Shown here: positions 46,822 through 55,495 of the stretch, piece by piece
Numbering within the stretch: position 1 is the stretch's first letter
Layout of the letters: each line of letters starts with the position of its first letter
Assembly (NCBI GenBank): GCA_965603075.1
Contig: CBFDBO010000008.1
Location: 66,013 to 130,012, forward strand
DNA: 64,000 nt
Origin: JABJOR01 sp965603075
GTDB lineage: Bacteria > Pseudomonadota > Alphaproteobacteria > Rhodospirillales > Casp-alpha2
Direction: 5' to 3'
The notes under the pieces: model-generated
The model's input: the letters and a program-made list of their open reading frames with translations, nothing else
Told to the model about the DNA's origin: nothing
The model's database searches: none
Program-made: the position numbers and the translations under genes

Positions 46822-48096
46822 ATGCTGGATTGGATTTTCGGTAGTAAACATAAAAAATCAGACACAGATAAACTGCCGCCATATGAAGAATCTCGCGATA
46901 TCGCCGCCACGGGTAGCGCTGATAAACGTCAATGGCTGGCCTCTCGCAAAGGGTTGCAACCAGAGTTTCTTTATTATTTTGCGACGGATAAAGAGAATGC
47001 GGTCCGTCAAGCTGTCGCTGCCAACGTTACCACCCCCTTACAAGCGGATAAAATATTATCAACCGATGAGAACGAAGAAGTACGATCAGAACTAGCCAAT
47101 AAAATAGCACGGTTACTACCGGGACTCGATTATAAAAGGGCTGACCGGGTCTCTGAGATGGTTATGGAAATTGTCAATGTTCTTGCCAAAGATAAAACCG
47201 CCCGCATTAGGGCAATTGTCGCGGAAGAAATAAAATCCCTAACGAATGTTCCCGAAGAACTTATATCTCAATTAGCAGGGGACGCGGAAAAAAACGTTTC
47301 TCTACCGATCCTTGAATATTCTCCGCTTTTATCTGATCGACACCTGTTGGAAATTATTAAAAGCGGTATTGCTGGTGGTGCTTTATCGGCAATTGCCCGG
47401 CGTAAGAAATTATCACAAAAAATGTCAAAAGCTGTGGTTAAAGAAAATGATGCTAAGTCCACGCTTCATTTACTTAAAAATAATACAGCCCTCATTGACG
47501 GAAAGACGTTTGAGACTATTGCCGATCACGCAGAAAGCTCAACGGACATACTCGATAGCTTGATCGACCGAGAAGATCTGACTTTATCCACCATCCACCG
47601 TGTTTCAGGGTTCGTTGGGAACGCTGTTCTCAGCAAAATTTTGGAACGCCACCAACACAGACCAGACATCAAAGATGAAGACATCTCGGAAATTCGCCAA
47701 AAAATTAATGAACGAATTAAGAAGGGGGGGGCGGATGAGGTCTCCATACCGGGACAGGATTCACGGATACGGGCAGAGAAACTATTTGGTGATGATAAGC
47801 TGAGTGAAGATGTCATCATAAAAGCCATAGACGATGGTGAGCGCATGTTTGTCATTCATTCTCTGGCACTATTAACCAGCTTCAGTTGGAACAGTATTCG
47901 GGATGTTCTAAATTCTAAGACAGCTAAAACAATTGTGGCCCTTGCTTGGAAAGCGGGGCTTTCTGCTGATAAATCAGTTTATATTCAAACCAAGTTTTGT
48001 TCAATTTCTGGCCCCGATATTGTAAAACCGGATGCTGATGGGAATTATACATTTTCAGAAAAAGACATGGAATGGTACTTAGACTTTTTTGATTGA
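46822..48096 (+). CDS. DUF2336 domain protein
   Basis: A 424-residue soluble, helical protein. The central repeat-like segments (LAKDKTARIRAIVAEEIKSL, VSLPILEYSPLLSD, LLEIIKSG) are typical of DUF2336, an alphaproteobacterial HEAT-like family of unknown function. The frame opens at 46801, but the sequence MLDWIFGSKHK with AGGAG eight bases upstream of the ATG at 46822 is the likely start. DUF2336 members have been linked to general stress or motility control in other organisms; nothing here fixes the role. The aminotransferase gene follows after 35 bp. Confidence 0.85.
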   Translation: MLDWIFGSKHKKSDTDKLPPYEESRDIAATGSADKRQWLASRKGLQPEFLYYFATDKENAVRQAVAANVTTPLQADKILSTDENEEVRSELANKIARLLPGLDYKRADRVSEMVMEIVNVLAKDKTARIRAIVAEEIKSLTNVPEELISQLAGDAEKNVSLPILEYSPLLSDRHLLEIIKSGIAGGALSAIARRKKLSQKMSKAVVKENDAKSTLHLLKNNTALIDGKTFETIADHAESSTDILDSLIDREDLTLSTIHRVSGFVGNAVLSKILERHQHRPDIKDEDISEIRQKINERIKKGGADEVSIPGQDSRIRAEKLFGDDKLSEDVIIKAIDDGERMFVIHSLALLTSFSWNSIRDVLNSKTAKTIVALAWKAGLSADKSVYIQTKFCSISGPDIVKPDADGNYTFSEKDMEWYLDFFD

Positions 48097-48131
48097 TAAG
48101 CGCGATATTTTAAAATGAAAAACCTATAATA

Positions 48132-49328
48132 ATGAAACCTGTAAATACCGTATTATCTCAATTCGGCACGACCATTTTCGAGACCATGTCGGTTTTAGCC
48201 CGAGAGCACAATTCAATCAATTTGGGCCAAGGGTTTCCCGATCAAGATGGACCTTCCTCTTTAAAGAAAATTGCCAGTGAGGCCGTGTTTGAACATTCTA
48301 ATCAATATCCTCCTATGCCCGGTGTTATGGAACTGCGCAAAGCCGTCGCCAACCATAATCAGCGGTTCTATGATTTATCAATGGATTGGCAGCGCAATAT
48401 TCTGATTACTTCTGGCGCGACAGAGGCACTGGCCGGGGCCTTGTTAGCCCTCATAAATCCCGGAGACGAAGTGGTTCTGCTTGAGCCCGTTTATGACAGT
48501 TATATACCAATGATATTACGCGCTGGTGGCATTCCAAAAACCGTCAAGTTATTGCCCCCCCTTTGGGAAATCCCTGTGGATGAATTAAAAGCCGCTTTTT
48601 CGAATAAAACAAAACTAATATTATTAAACTCTCCCCATAATCCAGCTGGCAAAGTATATGGAATAGAAGAGTTAGGTTTGATAGCAGGTCTTGTTGAGAA
48701 ATATGATACTTACGCTTTATGTGATGAAGTTTATGAACACATTGTTTTCGATGATAACCGCCATATTCCTCTAATGACTTTACCGGGAATGAAAGATCGA
48801 TGTATTCGTATTGGCTCGGCGGGCAAATCGTTTTCCATGACAGGGTGGAAAGTGGGATACGTTAGTGCCCCTGAACACTTGCATGCCGCCCTTACAAAAG
48901 CCCATCAATTTATAACATTTACAACCCCGGCCATGGTGCAGTACGCCGTTGCTGAAGGGTTAATGGATAATGATGACTATTTCTCGCGGCTTGCATCCTC
49001 AATGCAGCAAAAAAGGGATTTATTATCTGAAGGATTATCGCAAGCTGGATTTGATGTTCCGAGAACCCAAGGAACATACTTTTTGAGCGCCGATATAAGG
49101 TCCACGGGCTTTACCGGGAACGATGTCGATTTCGCCCAGTATACTACCAAGAACGTTGGTGTTACGGCTTTACCCATGAGCGCCTTTTATTATACACCGC
49201 TTCAAAAGGGGGGCGACATAGACAAAATGAAAACACCGTCGCCATCCTTCTTTGTACGGTTTTGCTTTTGTAAAAAAGATGAAGTTCTTGAAGCCGCCAG
49301 TGAAAAGCTCATAAAATACTTTAAATAA
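48132..49328 (+). CDS. PLP aminotransferase, methionine/kynurenine aminotransferase type
   Basis: A 398-residue class I/II aminotransferase. NLGQGFPDQDGP near the start, NSPHNPAGKVY, CDEVYEHIVFDD, the PLP lysine in GSAGKSFSMTGWKVGY and the C-terminal FVRFCFCK arginine are characteristic of the YbdL/KAT sub-group, which often uses methionine, glutamine or aromatic substrates with broad keto-acid acceptors. It follows the DUF2336 gene closely but a functional link is not apparent. Distinct from the other aminotransferase at 28773. Confidence 0.88.
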   Translation: MKPVNTVLSQFGTTIFETMSVLAREHNSINLGQGFPDQDGPSSLKKIASEAVFEHSNQYPPMPGVMELRKAVANHNQRFYDLSMDWQRNILITSGATEALAGALLALINPGDEVVLLEPVYDSYIPMILRAGGIPKTVKLLPPLWEIPVDELKAAFSNKTKLILLNSPHNPAGKVYGIEELGLIAGLVEKYDTYALCDEVYEHIVFDDNRHIPLMTLPGMKDRCIRIGSAGKSFSMTGWKVGYVSAPEHLHAALTKAHQFITFTTPAMVQYAVAEGLMDNDDYFSRLASSMQQKRDLLSEGLSQAGFDVPRTQGTYFLSADIRSTGFTGNDVDFAQYTTKNVGVTALPMSAFYYTPLQKGGDIDKMKTPSPSFFVRFCFCKKDEVLEAASEKLIKYFK

Positions 49329-49362
49329 CAAATAACCTTCAAAAATAGTGTTTGGATAAACA

Positions 49363-50031
49363 GTGTACCGATTTCTTATCGCCGATGAAGAAACCCTATT
49401 TTGTTCAGGGTTGGATTTTTTGTTACGGGATTTATTTCTCCGTTCAACTGTTTTGAAATGTTCAGATATGAATTCACTGAGCACTGTTTTAGCTGATTCT
49501 GAAAAGATTTTTGACGTTTTTATCATTGATTTAAAGCTTGCAAGACTTGGGAATTACGAAAATTTAAAACGCCTATCCACGGCCATAACAAATACACCTC
49601 TTATTGTTATGGGAAATGATGATCGAACCGATTGTATTCGGGCTTGTATGAATAGTGGCGCAAACGGCTACATTCTTAAAAAATCAACGACCAAGACTTT
49701 AAAACTTGCCATTAATTTAATCATGAATGGTGAAATCTACGTACCGTCATCCCCCTTCATCGAAAAAGTCGCTGATGTGTCAACCAGCCCTTTAAAACTA
49801 TATGGGATTGATAATCCACTGGGAGGCTTAACCCGACGGCAGTTTGAAGTCCTCGCCTTGATTATGGATGGACAACCAAACAAGCAAATCGCCTTGAACC
49901 TAGGTTTACTTGAAAACACTGTTAAATCACATGTAAAAGCCGTTTTACGTAAACTGAACGCAAACAATCGTACACAAGCCGCAAAGATAGCAATTGCCCT
50001 TGGATTGCCTTCAAATATAGACCCAGTGTAA
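49363..50031 (+). CDS. NarL/FixJ-type response regulator
   Basis: A 222-residue regulator with GTG start. The receiver (1-120) has an acidic start ADEE, a phosphoacceptor Asp near residue 56 (FIIDLKL) and Lys in YILKKST. The C-terminal LuxR-type HTH (about 155-215) reads LTRRQFEVLALIMDGQPNKQ and ENTVKSHVKAVLRKLNANNR. It is 34 bp after the aminotransferase and ahead of the ammonium-transporter gene. No cognate kinase is adjacent; the orphan hybrid-type kinase at 33383 is far away. Confidence 0.88.
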   Translation: MYRFLIADEETLFCSGLDFLLRDLFLRSTVLKCSDMNSLSTVLADSEKIFDVFIIDLKLARLGNYENLKRLSTAITNTPLIVMGNDDRTDCIRACMNSGANGYILKKSTTKTLKLAINLIMNGEIYVPSSPFIEKVADVSTSPLKLYGIDNPLGGLTRRQFEVLALIMDGQPNKQIALNLGLLENTVKSHVKAVLRKLNANNRTQAAKIAIALGLPSNIDPV

Positions 50032-50398
50032 AAATTCGATTCGGCAATTCTATTATATTGCGTCAAAATCTTAAAAAAATTCACCATTAGGAAACTTTGT
50101 TTCTTATATCAAACGTTTACAGACTCAATTATTGACTTAATTTGAACAGAATTGGGCTGTTATTGGTATAAAATTAACCCTTAAGGATGATAAAGTAACC
50201 CCTTTGCGTAGTGTTAAATCGAATCAATTGAGCGGAAAATAAATTAATCGCTTAAAGAAAATAATTTGCGATCAAATAACTTATTAAAACTAAACATTAG
50301 TTTTAAAGGGATGGGGTGAACAATCACTATATTCAATTTTGAATTTAACGTGGTCGTTCACATAATAGATCAATATCTGGAGAGAGAGGATATCCTTA
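50032..50398. other. AT-rich promoter region of the ammonium transporter
   Basis: A 367-bp gap. GGAGAGAGAGG lies just before the amt ATG. I looked for a sigma-54 promoter, as expected for a nitrogen-controlled gene, and found no good match. No RNA or repeat was seen. Confidence 0.5.
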
Positions 50399-51799
50399 AT
50401 GGATGATCAATTATACGCTCTTACGACAATATTTACCGAGGTTTATTACTGGATCACGGTTGTATTTATGTTCCTCATACATGTGGGTTTCTGCATGTAT
50501 GAAGTTGGAGCTTCACGTCGTAAGAACATGATGCACACACTTATGAAAAACACCATGGTGATACCGCTTGTCACTGTTACATTCTTCTATTTCGGCTGGC
50601 ATATTTATTTCAGCTGGATCAATGGGATTCCCGGTATTATCGGTGCTGATCCAATGCCATATGGCTTAGACAATAACTGGTCTCAACCATGGAGCCCGTT
50701 CATGGGTGCTACGCTTAGTAGTGATGGTGACGGTTACTGGTCACATATTAACGGTGTATTCTGGGCAGCGTTCTTGCTGTTCTCATGGACAGCCGCTTCT
50801 ATCGTATCGGGCGCGGTTATCGAACGTATCCGTTCTGGTGCATTCTGGATTCTGGCCGTTTTAATCGGTTCATTTTGTTGGATCATTGATGCTGCCTGGG
50901 GCTGGTCTCCTGATGGTTGGATGGTTCGTGAACTTGGTTATCATGACGCTTATGCCTCTGGTGTTATTCACGCCATTGCGGGTGGTTTTGCTCTCGGTGT
51001 TCTCGTTGTGCTTGGACCGCGTATCGGCAAGTTTGCTGCTGACGGTACACCACGCAACATCGTACCGCATAACCCATGGCTCGTAACAGTTGGTCTGTTC
51101 ATGATCTATACTGGTTTCTGGGGCTTCTATGTTGCTTGTAATATCCCCATACTCGATGTTGGCAGTATGGCTGGTATGGAAGGCTCGTTCTTCTCTACAA
51201 CCAATATTTACCTTACTCCGACCACGACCTCTGCAATCACCTTTAACTTCCTGATGTCTCTTTCAGGTGGTCTGATGATGGCTTACCTTATTTCTAAGGG
51301 TGATGCTTTCTGGACTTACTCAGGTGGTCTTGCTGGTGTCATTTGTGCCTCTTCCGGTAACGATCTATACCACCCAATTCAAGCAATGCTTATTGCGGCG
51401 GTTGGTGTTGTTGTTGTTTACAAAATGCACTTCTGGGTCGAACGTAAGTTTAAAATTGATGACGCAGTAGGTGCTGTAGCCGTTCATGGTTATGGTGGTT
51501 TCTTCGGTGTTGTTGCAGCAGGGTTTGTCCTTTGGGGCTACCCATCTTCGTTCACCGAAGGTTACGCAGCAATCACTCCTTGGGGTCAATTTGCTGGTGC
51601 TATTATCATGTTCTTTGTTCTTGGTTTCTTCCCGGCATACATTGCCTCAAAGATTCTGAACGCAATGGGATTACTTCGTATTCCAGAACGTGTTGAAATT
51701 GCTGGTCTTGATCTTTCTGAATTCCATGGTCGTTATCTCGACGAAGCTGAGGTATCTGCGGCTGAGGAAGAAGAAGCGCGTGCCCGAGGTATTATCTAG
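50399..51799 (+). CDS. amt: Ammonium transporter (Amt family)
   Basis: A 466-residue inner-membrane ammonium channel with eleven helices. FWTYSGGLAGVICASSGNDLYHP and VGAVAVHGYGGFFGVVAAG (carrying one of the twin histidines) are family signatures; the other pore histidine is in VIHAIAGGFALG. The C-terminal tail ending in an alanine/glutamate-rich helix is longer than usual. Unlike the classical glnK-amtB arrangement there is no PII gene next to it; instead a small membrane-protein gene follows at 42 bp. Uptake of ammonium would feed GlnA and, as storage, cyanophycin. Confidence 0.95.
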   Translation: MDDQLYALTTIFTEVYYWITVVFMFLIHVGFCMYEVGASRRKNMMHTLMKNTMVIPLVTVTFFYFGWHIYFSWINGIPGIIGADPMPYGLDNNWSQPWSPFMGATLSSDGDGYWSHINGVFWAAFLLFSWTAASIVSGAVIERIRSGAFWILAVLIGSFCWIIDAAWGWSPDGWMVRELGYHDAYASGVIHAIAGGFALGVLVVLGPRIGKFAADGTPRNIVPHNPWLVTVGLFMIYTGFWGFYVACNIPILDVGSMAGMEGSFFSTTNIYLTPTTTSAITFNFLMSLSGGLMMAYLISKGDAFWTYSGGLAGVICASSGNDLYHPIQAMLIAAVGVVVVYKMHFWVERKFKIDDAVGAVAVHGYGGFFGVVAAGFVLWGYPSSFTEGYAAITPWGQFAGAIIMFFVLGFFPAYIASKILNAMGLLRIPERVEIAGLDLSEFHGRYLDEAEVSAAEEEEARARGII

Positions 51800-51840
51800 G
51801 GCGCCATCAAGACATCATTTGATAAGAAGGAGAACAAACT

Positions 51841-52104
51841 ATGTCTACAGGATTAGAAACCTGGAACCAAGATCTCAATGCTCTCGTTGAGATGCATCCA
51901 TTTGCCGGAACAGAGTTTACTCTGGTAATGGTTGGACTGGCATCTTGGATCATCTGGCATATCATTCAAATTAAAATGGAAAATAATTTGATGGCCGAAG
52001 AAGACGCACTATACCAAGACAAAGCCAAACTTAATGCCGCACGGCATCTAGGCAACGCTGAGTCCATTAGTGAAGTAGCCAAGGCTCACGCCGAAGGATA
52101 CTAA
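51841..52104 (+). CDS. Small membrane protein co-encoded with the ammonium transporter
   Basis: An 87-residue protein with one helix (about 25-45, TLVMVGLASWIIWHIIQI), a short N-terminal region rich in acidic and aromatic residues and a polar, helical C-terminus (MAEEDALYQDKAKLNAARHL). GAAGGAG precedes the ATG. It is 41 bp after amt and followed by a strong terminator, so the two share a transcript. It is not recognised as a known family. A modulator or stabiliser of Amt is inference from position. Confidence 0.8.
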   Translation: MSTGLETWNQDLNALVEMHPFAGTEFTLVMVGLASWIIWHIIQIKMENNLMAEEDALYQDKAKLNAARHLGNAESISEVAKAHAEGY

Positions 52105-52146
52105 TACTAATCAGACAGAAAGCTTTGGCTTTCTGAACGAATTAAT

Positions 52147-52182
52147 CACCCGGGTGTCAGACGACATCCGGGTGTTTTTTTA
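52147..52182 (+). terminator. Rho-independent terminator of the amt operon
   Basis: A twelve-pair stem (CACCCGGGTGTC with GACATCCGGGTG, one G-T pair) closes the loop AGAC and is followed by TTTTTTTAT. It lies about 40 bp after the small membrane-protein gene. Confidence 0.93.
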
Positions 52183-52286
52183 TCCATTTTTAATTTAAAT
52201 AAAAAATATGCTACTTGATTGGTAGATAACCTTGACGACACCCAACGGAGCGTCTAAAGAAGACGCACTGATCGCAAGATTGGTAT

Positions 52287-52363
52287 GGTGACCGTAGCTC
52301 AGTTGGTAGAGCCCCGCCTTGTGGTGGCGGTTGTCGCGGGTTCAAATCCCGTCGGTCACCCCA
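52287..52363 (+). tRNA. tRNA-His (anticodon GTG)
   Basis: The acceptor stem has eight pairs (GGTGACCG/CGGTCACC), the extra G(-1)-C73 pair being unique to histidine tRNA. The anticodon loop contains CTTGTGG with anticodon GTG. T arm GGGTTCAAATCCC, and CCA is encoded (52361-52363). Confidence 0.97.
52346..52363 (+). repeat. Direct repeat, copy inside tRNA-His 3' end
   Basis: ATCCCGTCGGTCACCCCA, the 3' end of tRNA-His, recurs with one change at 53131-53148, 785 bp downstream in the same orientation. A repeated tRNA end on both sides of a short segment is the usual sign of an integration site (attL/attR). Confidence 0.75.
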
Positions 52364-52573
52364 TTTTTCCTTCGATAATTATACTATAATTCTATTGCTG
52401 TCCTAAACTTCTATAAGGCCCTTTCGCTTAAAGAACATGGCGAGGAAGAGCGAGTAGTTTAGGTTTTAAGGTGGTTAATAAATCCACAGAGGAAGATGGC
52501 ATAGAGAACTATAAGTTTTCACCAAAGGGAAATCCTCATTGAACAACTCAAAGTTATTAGATATTGTCCAATT

Positions 52574-53095
52574 ATGAAATATTACCCCCATAATAATAGT
52601 GATTGGTCGTACAAAGTATTTGACCAAGAAACGTCTGCATCTGATTTTGGTGGCTTTGAACCTATCGTCAATTTATGGAACTCAAAAAGAAATCAGGATC
52701 AGTTACCTGCTTGGAAAGATTTCGAGCTTGAAGAATTCTCCAACTGGTATGGTTGGTTTGCGGTGGGTGATGTCACTTATGATGGTATATTTGATATTCA
52801 CTTTAGATTGTGGGGTACGAAAGTCGTCGACCTTTTAGGGTACGAAATGACAGGTAAGAGCCCAAGACTAAATACCAAACATCCTTTTGAATATGATGGT
52901 GGCTACGACCAAGAGGAATTTGATTTTCTCGAAACATTAACACAATCATCAGCGATCGGTGTCGCTGCTGGCTCCATTCATTGGGAAAACCGTCGTCATA
53001 TACGGTATGAAGAAATATCACTGCCGCTTGCTGATGATGGCAAGACAGTTGATAAGATACTGCAAGTTATTAATACCCTGCCAAATGATCTGTAG
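52574..53095 (+). CDS. PAS-domain protein of the PAS_5 type
   Basis: A 173-residue soluble protein. The fold is suggested by LWNSKRNQDQLPAWKDFE, the FDIHFRLWGTKVVDLLGYEMTGKS core and the C-terminal ISLPLADDGKTVDKIL, which match the small alphaproteobacterial single-PAS family (PAS_5, PF07310). These lack output domains and their role is unknown. The gene is alone between tRNA-His and its repeated 3' end, so it may be cargo or remnant of an integrated element. There is no strong ribosome site, but the frame is well conserved in appearance. Confidence 0.75.
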   Translation: MKYYPHNNSDWSYKVFDQETSASDFGGFEPIVNLWNSKRNQDQLPAWKDFELEEFSNWYGWFAVGDVTYDGIFDIHFRLWGTKVVDLLGYEMTGKSPRLNTKHPFEYDGGYDQEEFDFLETLTQSSAIGVAAGSIHWENRRHIRYEEISLPLADDGKTVDKILQVINTLPNDL

Positions 53096-53130
53096 CGTTC
53101 TGTTATTTAAGAATTTAAACAGATAATCCT

Positions 53131-53148
53131 ATCCCATCGGTCACCCCA
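53131..53148 (+). repeat. Direct repeat of the tRNA-His 3' end
   Basis: ATCCCATCGGTCACCCCA matches 17 of 18 bases of the tRNA-His 3' end. The rest of a tRNA is absent upstream, so it is not a second tRNA gene. Confidence 0.75.
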
Positions 53149-53265
53149 ATCTACTTATATTTAGGCATAAAAAATGACCAGCGCCTATTTTGCGATGATC
53201 ATGTCTTATGTTTTCGATTTTAAATTAATCGAGCTATTGAAGCCGTATTTGTCTTCTTAAATTAA

Positions 53266-53349
53266 TCAGACAGTTAGGGCGATTGATGCCAAAATTACGC
53301 AAACGATTAAGTAGGAAGTTATCGCAGTGTAGATTGAGCTGTTCATCAT
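53266..53349 (-). CDS. Possible 27-residue membrane peptide
   Basis: ATGATGAACAGC (start 53349) is preceded by AAAGGA at eight to nine bases and encodes a short peptide, mostly one hydrophobic helix (AITSYLIVCVILASIALTV). Longer frames through it are unlikely because they cross a terminator hairpin. Very small one-helix proteins are hard to prove; length and ribosome site make it plausible only. Confidence 0.35.
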   Translation of the reverse strand: MMNSSIYTAITSYLIVCVILASIALTV

Positions 53350-53483
53350 TATAAAATCCTTTGTAGAGTTTGTAGTGTGTCTGAGGGGATTTATAATCCA
53401 TGCATTAGATTTTGAGTAATGTTCATCTTGCACTAAAGCTATGCGTCTGGGGTATGGTGTCTGGGGTGGGGACGATTTACAGA

Positions 53484-53568
53484 CAAAAAAAACCGGACCA
53501 TTTGGTCCGGTAGAGTTTAAACAGGGAGAGTATGAAGAGGGGACTAACATTGAAATTCTCTTCATACA
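53484..53568 (-). ncRNA. Candidate small RNA ending in a strong terminator
   Basis: On the minus strand a ten-pair hairpin (GTATGAAGAG/CTCTTCATAC, 53530-53567) is followed by a terminator with an eight-pair stem (ACCGGACC/GGTCCGGT, 53492-53511) and eight T. A TATTAT at 53575-53580 sits at the right distance to start transcription at the first hairpin. No protein-coding gene ends here, so an RNA of about 85 bases is the simplest reading. An attenuating leader of the 27-residue frame is an alternative. Confidence 0.45.
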
Positions 53569-53832
53569 TTATAAATAATACGCCAACTTACCTTTTAAAG
53601 CTGTGATATTGATCACACCGAACAATTATTCATAAATTTATCATGGGTAGTATATCCAAATATTATAATCTTTTGAAATAAAACAATAATTGCGTAATAT
53701 TTTTCCAATCTTAGGCAGGTACCTACACTAATAATAAATTTAAACATTGCCTACCCATTCAGGTGGCATTAATAATATTCTTTCCTTATATAAGGTTATA
53801 GAGTTAACAGATTTTTTGTCTCAGGAATAAAA

Positions 53833-54447
53833 ATGTCGCAAATTGAGATTGTATTAGTCGATAAGAGCCCCTTGGTTCTTGCAGGGCTCACGAAAATATT
53901 TGGGGATGATCAACGATTTTCAATTATTGCAACCGCCGCTGATGGTGAACGCTTTATGGAGGCTGTAGAACGACTATCCTTTGATGTTGCGGTCCTCGGT
54001 TGGGAAATGCCCTATTTGAATGGTCGTGACGTTCTGACCGCTTTGAAAGGCAATCTGGATGCCCCGCGGATCATTATATACACGGGCAGCATCAAGCCCG
54101 GCATTGCGCGACAGGTGCTCCAATTGGGCGGTGCTGGTTTTTGTTCCAAACAAGACTCCCCCCACATCCTTATCGATACGGTTGTTTCTGTAGCCGAAGG
54201 TCGAATGATATTCCCCTTTATGAACATTGACGCGCCTTCAAACGATGCATTGGATAGCTTAACCCCAAGAGAACGTGATTTATTGACCTATTTGGCCGAT
54301 GGACGAACCAATGCGCAAATAGCAACCCAGTTGGGGATTTCGCTTAATACCGTTAAATTCCACCTTAAAAACCTCTATGAGAAACTCAATGTTAATAACC
54401 GGGCACAAGCAGTTGCTCGTTCTTTAGCTGATAATGATATGCGTTAA
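53833..54447 (+). CDS. NarL-type regulator with receiver lacking the phosphoacceptor
   Basis: A 204-residue protein beginning the Calvin-cycle cluster. The receiver (1-120) keeps a single Asp at the start (VDKSP) and the Lys of FCSKQDS, but the phosphoacceptor position is Gly (VAVLGWEMP where ..LD.EMP is usual). The C-terminal LuxR-type HTH is complete (LTPRERDLLTYLADGRTNAQ and LNTVKFHLKNLYEKL). It probably works without phosphorylation, perhaps sensing a metabolite or protein partner. The FBPase gene overlaps its end or starts within 20 bp, so regulator and enzymes are co-transcribed. Confidence 0.88.
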   Translation: MSQIEIVLVDKSPLVLAGLTKIFGDDQRFSIIATAADGERFMEAVERLSFDVAVLGWEMPYLNGRDVLTALKGNLDAPRIIIYTGSIKPGIARQVLQLGGAGFCSKQDSPHILIDTVVSVAEGRMIFPFMNIDAPSNDALDSLTPRERDLLTYLADGRTNAQIATQLGISLNTVKFHLKNLYEKLNVNNRAQAVARSLADNDMR

Positions 54448-55495
54448 AACAAGAATAGCCCCAATAATGAATAGTCCTGAAAAAACAATCTCAAAAGACA
54501 CGTTTCATGAAGGTGAAGCACCGCATTTTTTGAAATTTGCCCTTCGAGAAGTAACGGAATCTGCTGCCCGAGCGGCCTGTGAATGGATTGGACGCGGCGA
54601 CGTTGGTCAAATTAATAACGCGTCCGTATCGGCAATGCGTGATGCATTTACCAAAATCCCCATCAAAGGTGAAATTGCTATTGGGGATGGCAGCGACGCC
54701 CCCGATGTTCCCGGCAAACGTATGGCTTTTAAAACCGGTGAAATCGTCGGTAACAAAAATGCGACCCTAGAATATGATATTGCCATTGACCCGATTGAAG
54801 GAACCAGCTTCCTAACCCAGGGTATGACCAATGCTATGGCGGTACTCGCACTCGCGCCTAAAGGGACCATGCTAAGACCGGGGCCTGCTTTTTATATGGA
54901 AAAATTTGTCGGTCCACCCGAAGTTCGCGGCAAAATCGATCCGCAATCTCCGCTCGAGGATAAACTGGCTATCATTGCAAGCGAGACTGGAAAACGTGTT
55001 TCTGATCTCATTATATATGTTCTAGAAAAACCGCGTCATCGTGTGTTGATTGAAAGTATCCAAGCGTGTGGTGCGCGTGTTGCGCAATATCCAGCGGGCG
55101 ATATAGCGGGGGCAATTATGGCCGCACGGTCTGATTCAGGTATTGACGCCATGATGGGAACAGGCGGATCGCCAGAAGGGATCATATCAGCCTGCGCTAT
55201 CAGAGCGCTTGGGGGCGAGCTGTTGACGAGGTTTTCTCCACAGTTACCCAGCGAGCACATTGCGGTCAAAGAGGCTGGGATATCGACAACCCAGTGGATG
55301 AGCATTGACCACCTTGTCAATTCAAACAAAGTTCATTTTGCCGCAACGGGTATCACAACGGGATTATTATTCGATGGTGTTGTGAAATCCGCCCGATATG
55401 AACGCACCGAGTCATTATTAATTTCTGGGGAAAATGGCGAATACAGTACCCTGACGAGCTATCACCCTTCAGATGAGACGTTATCATGCCTATAA
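54434..55495 (+). CDS. glpX: Fructose-1,6-bisphosphatase, GlpX type (class II)
   Basis: A 353-residue metal-dependent phosphatase (often bifunctional with sedoheptulose-1,7-bisphosphatase). Signatures are EIAIGDGSDAPD, DIAIDPIEGTSF, ALAPKGTMLRPGP and MGTGGSPEGIISACAIRALGG. The frame starts at 54434 overlapping the regulator gene by 14 bp; an internal ATG at 54467 (MNSPEKT) is an alternative start. It overlaps the phosphoribulokinase gene by 10 bp. In this setting it regenerates the CO2 acceptor in the Calvin cycle. Confidence 0.92.
   Translation: MICVKTRIAPIMNSPEKTISKDTFHEGEAPHFLKFALREVTESAARAACEWIGRGDVGQINNASVSAMRDAFTKIPIKGEIAIGDGSDAPDVPGKRMAFKTGEIVGNKNATLEYDIAIDPIEGTSFLTQGMTNAMAVLALAPKGTMLRPGPAFYMEKFVGPPEVRGKIDPQSPLEDKLAIIASETGKRVSDLIIYVLEKPRHRVLIESIQACGARVAQYPAGDIAGAIMAARSDSGIDAMMGTGGSPEGIISACAIRALGGELLTRFSPQLPSEHIAVKEAGISTTQWMSIDHLVNSNKVHFAATGITTGLLFDGVVKSARYERTESLLISGENGEYSTLTSYHPSDETLSCL

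Noticed and set aside
50032..50398. Sigma-54 promoter for the ammonium transporter
   Set aside because: Several GG and GC pairs exist but none with the required ten-base spacing and flanks.
53131..53148. Second tRNA-His gene
   Set aside because: Only the 3' end is present; no anticodon or D arm upstream.
53266..53565. 99-codon minus-strand frame
   Set aside because: It crosses a strong terminator hairpin with eight T. Only the last 27 codons, with their own ribosome site, were kept as a weak candidate.
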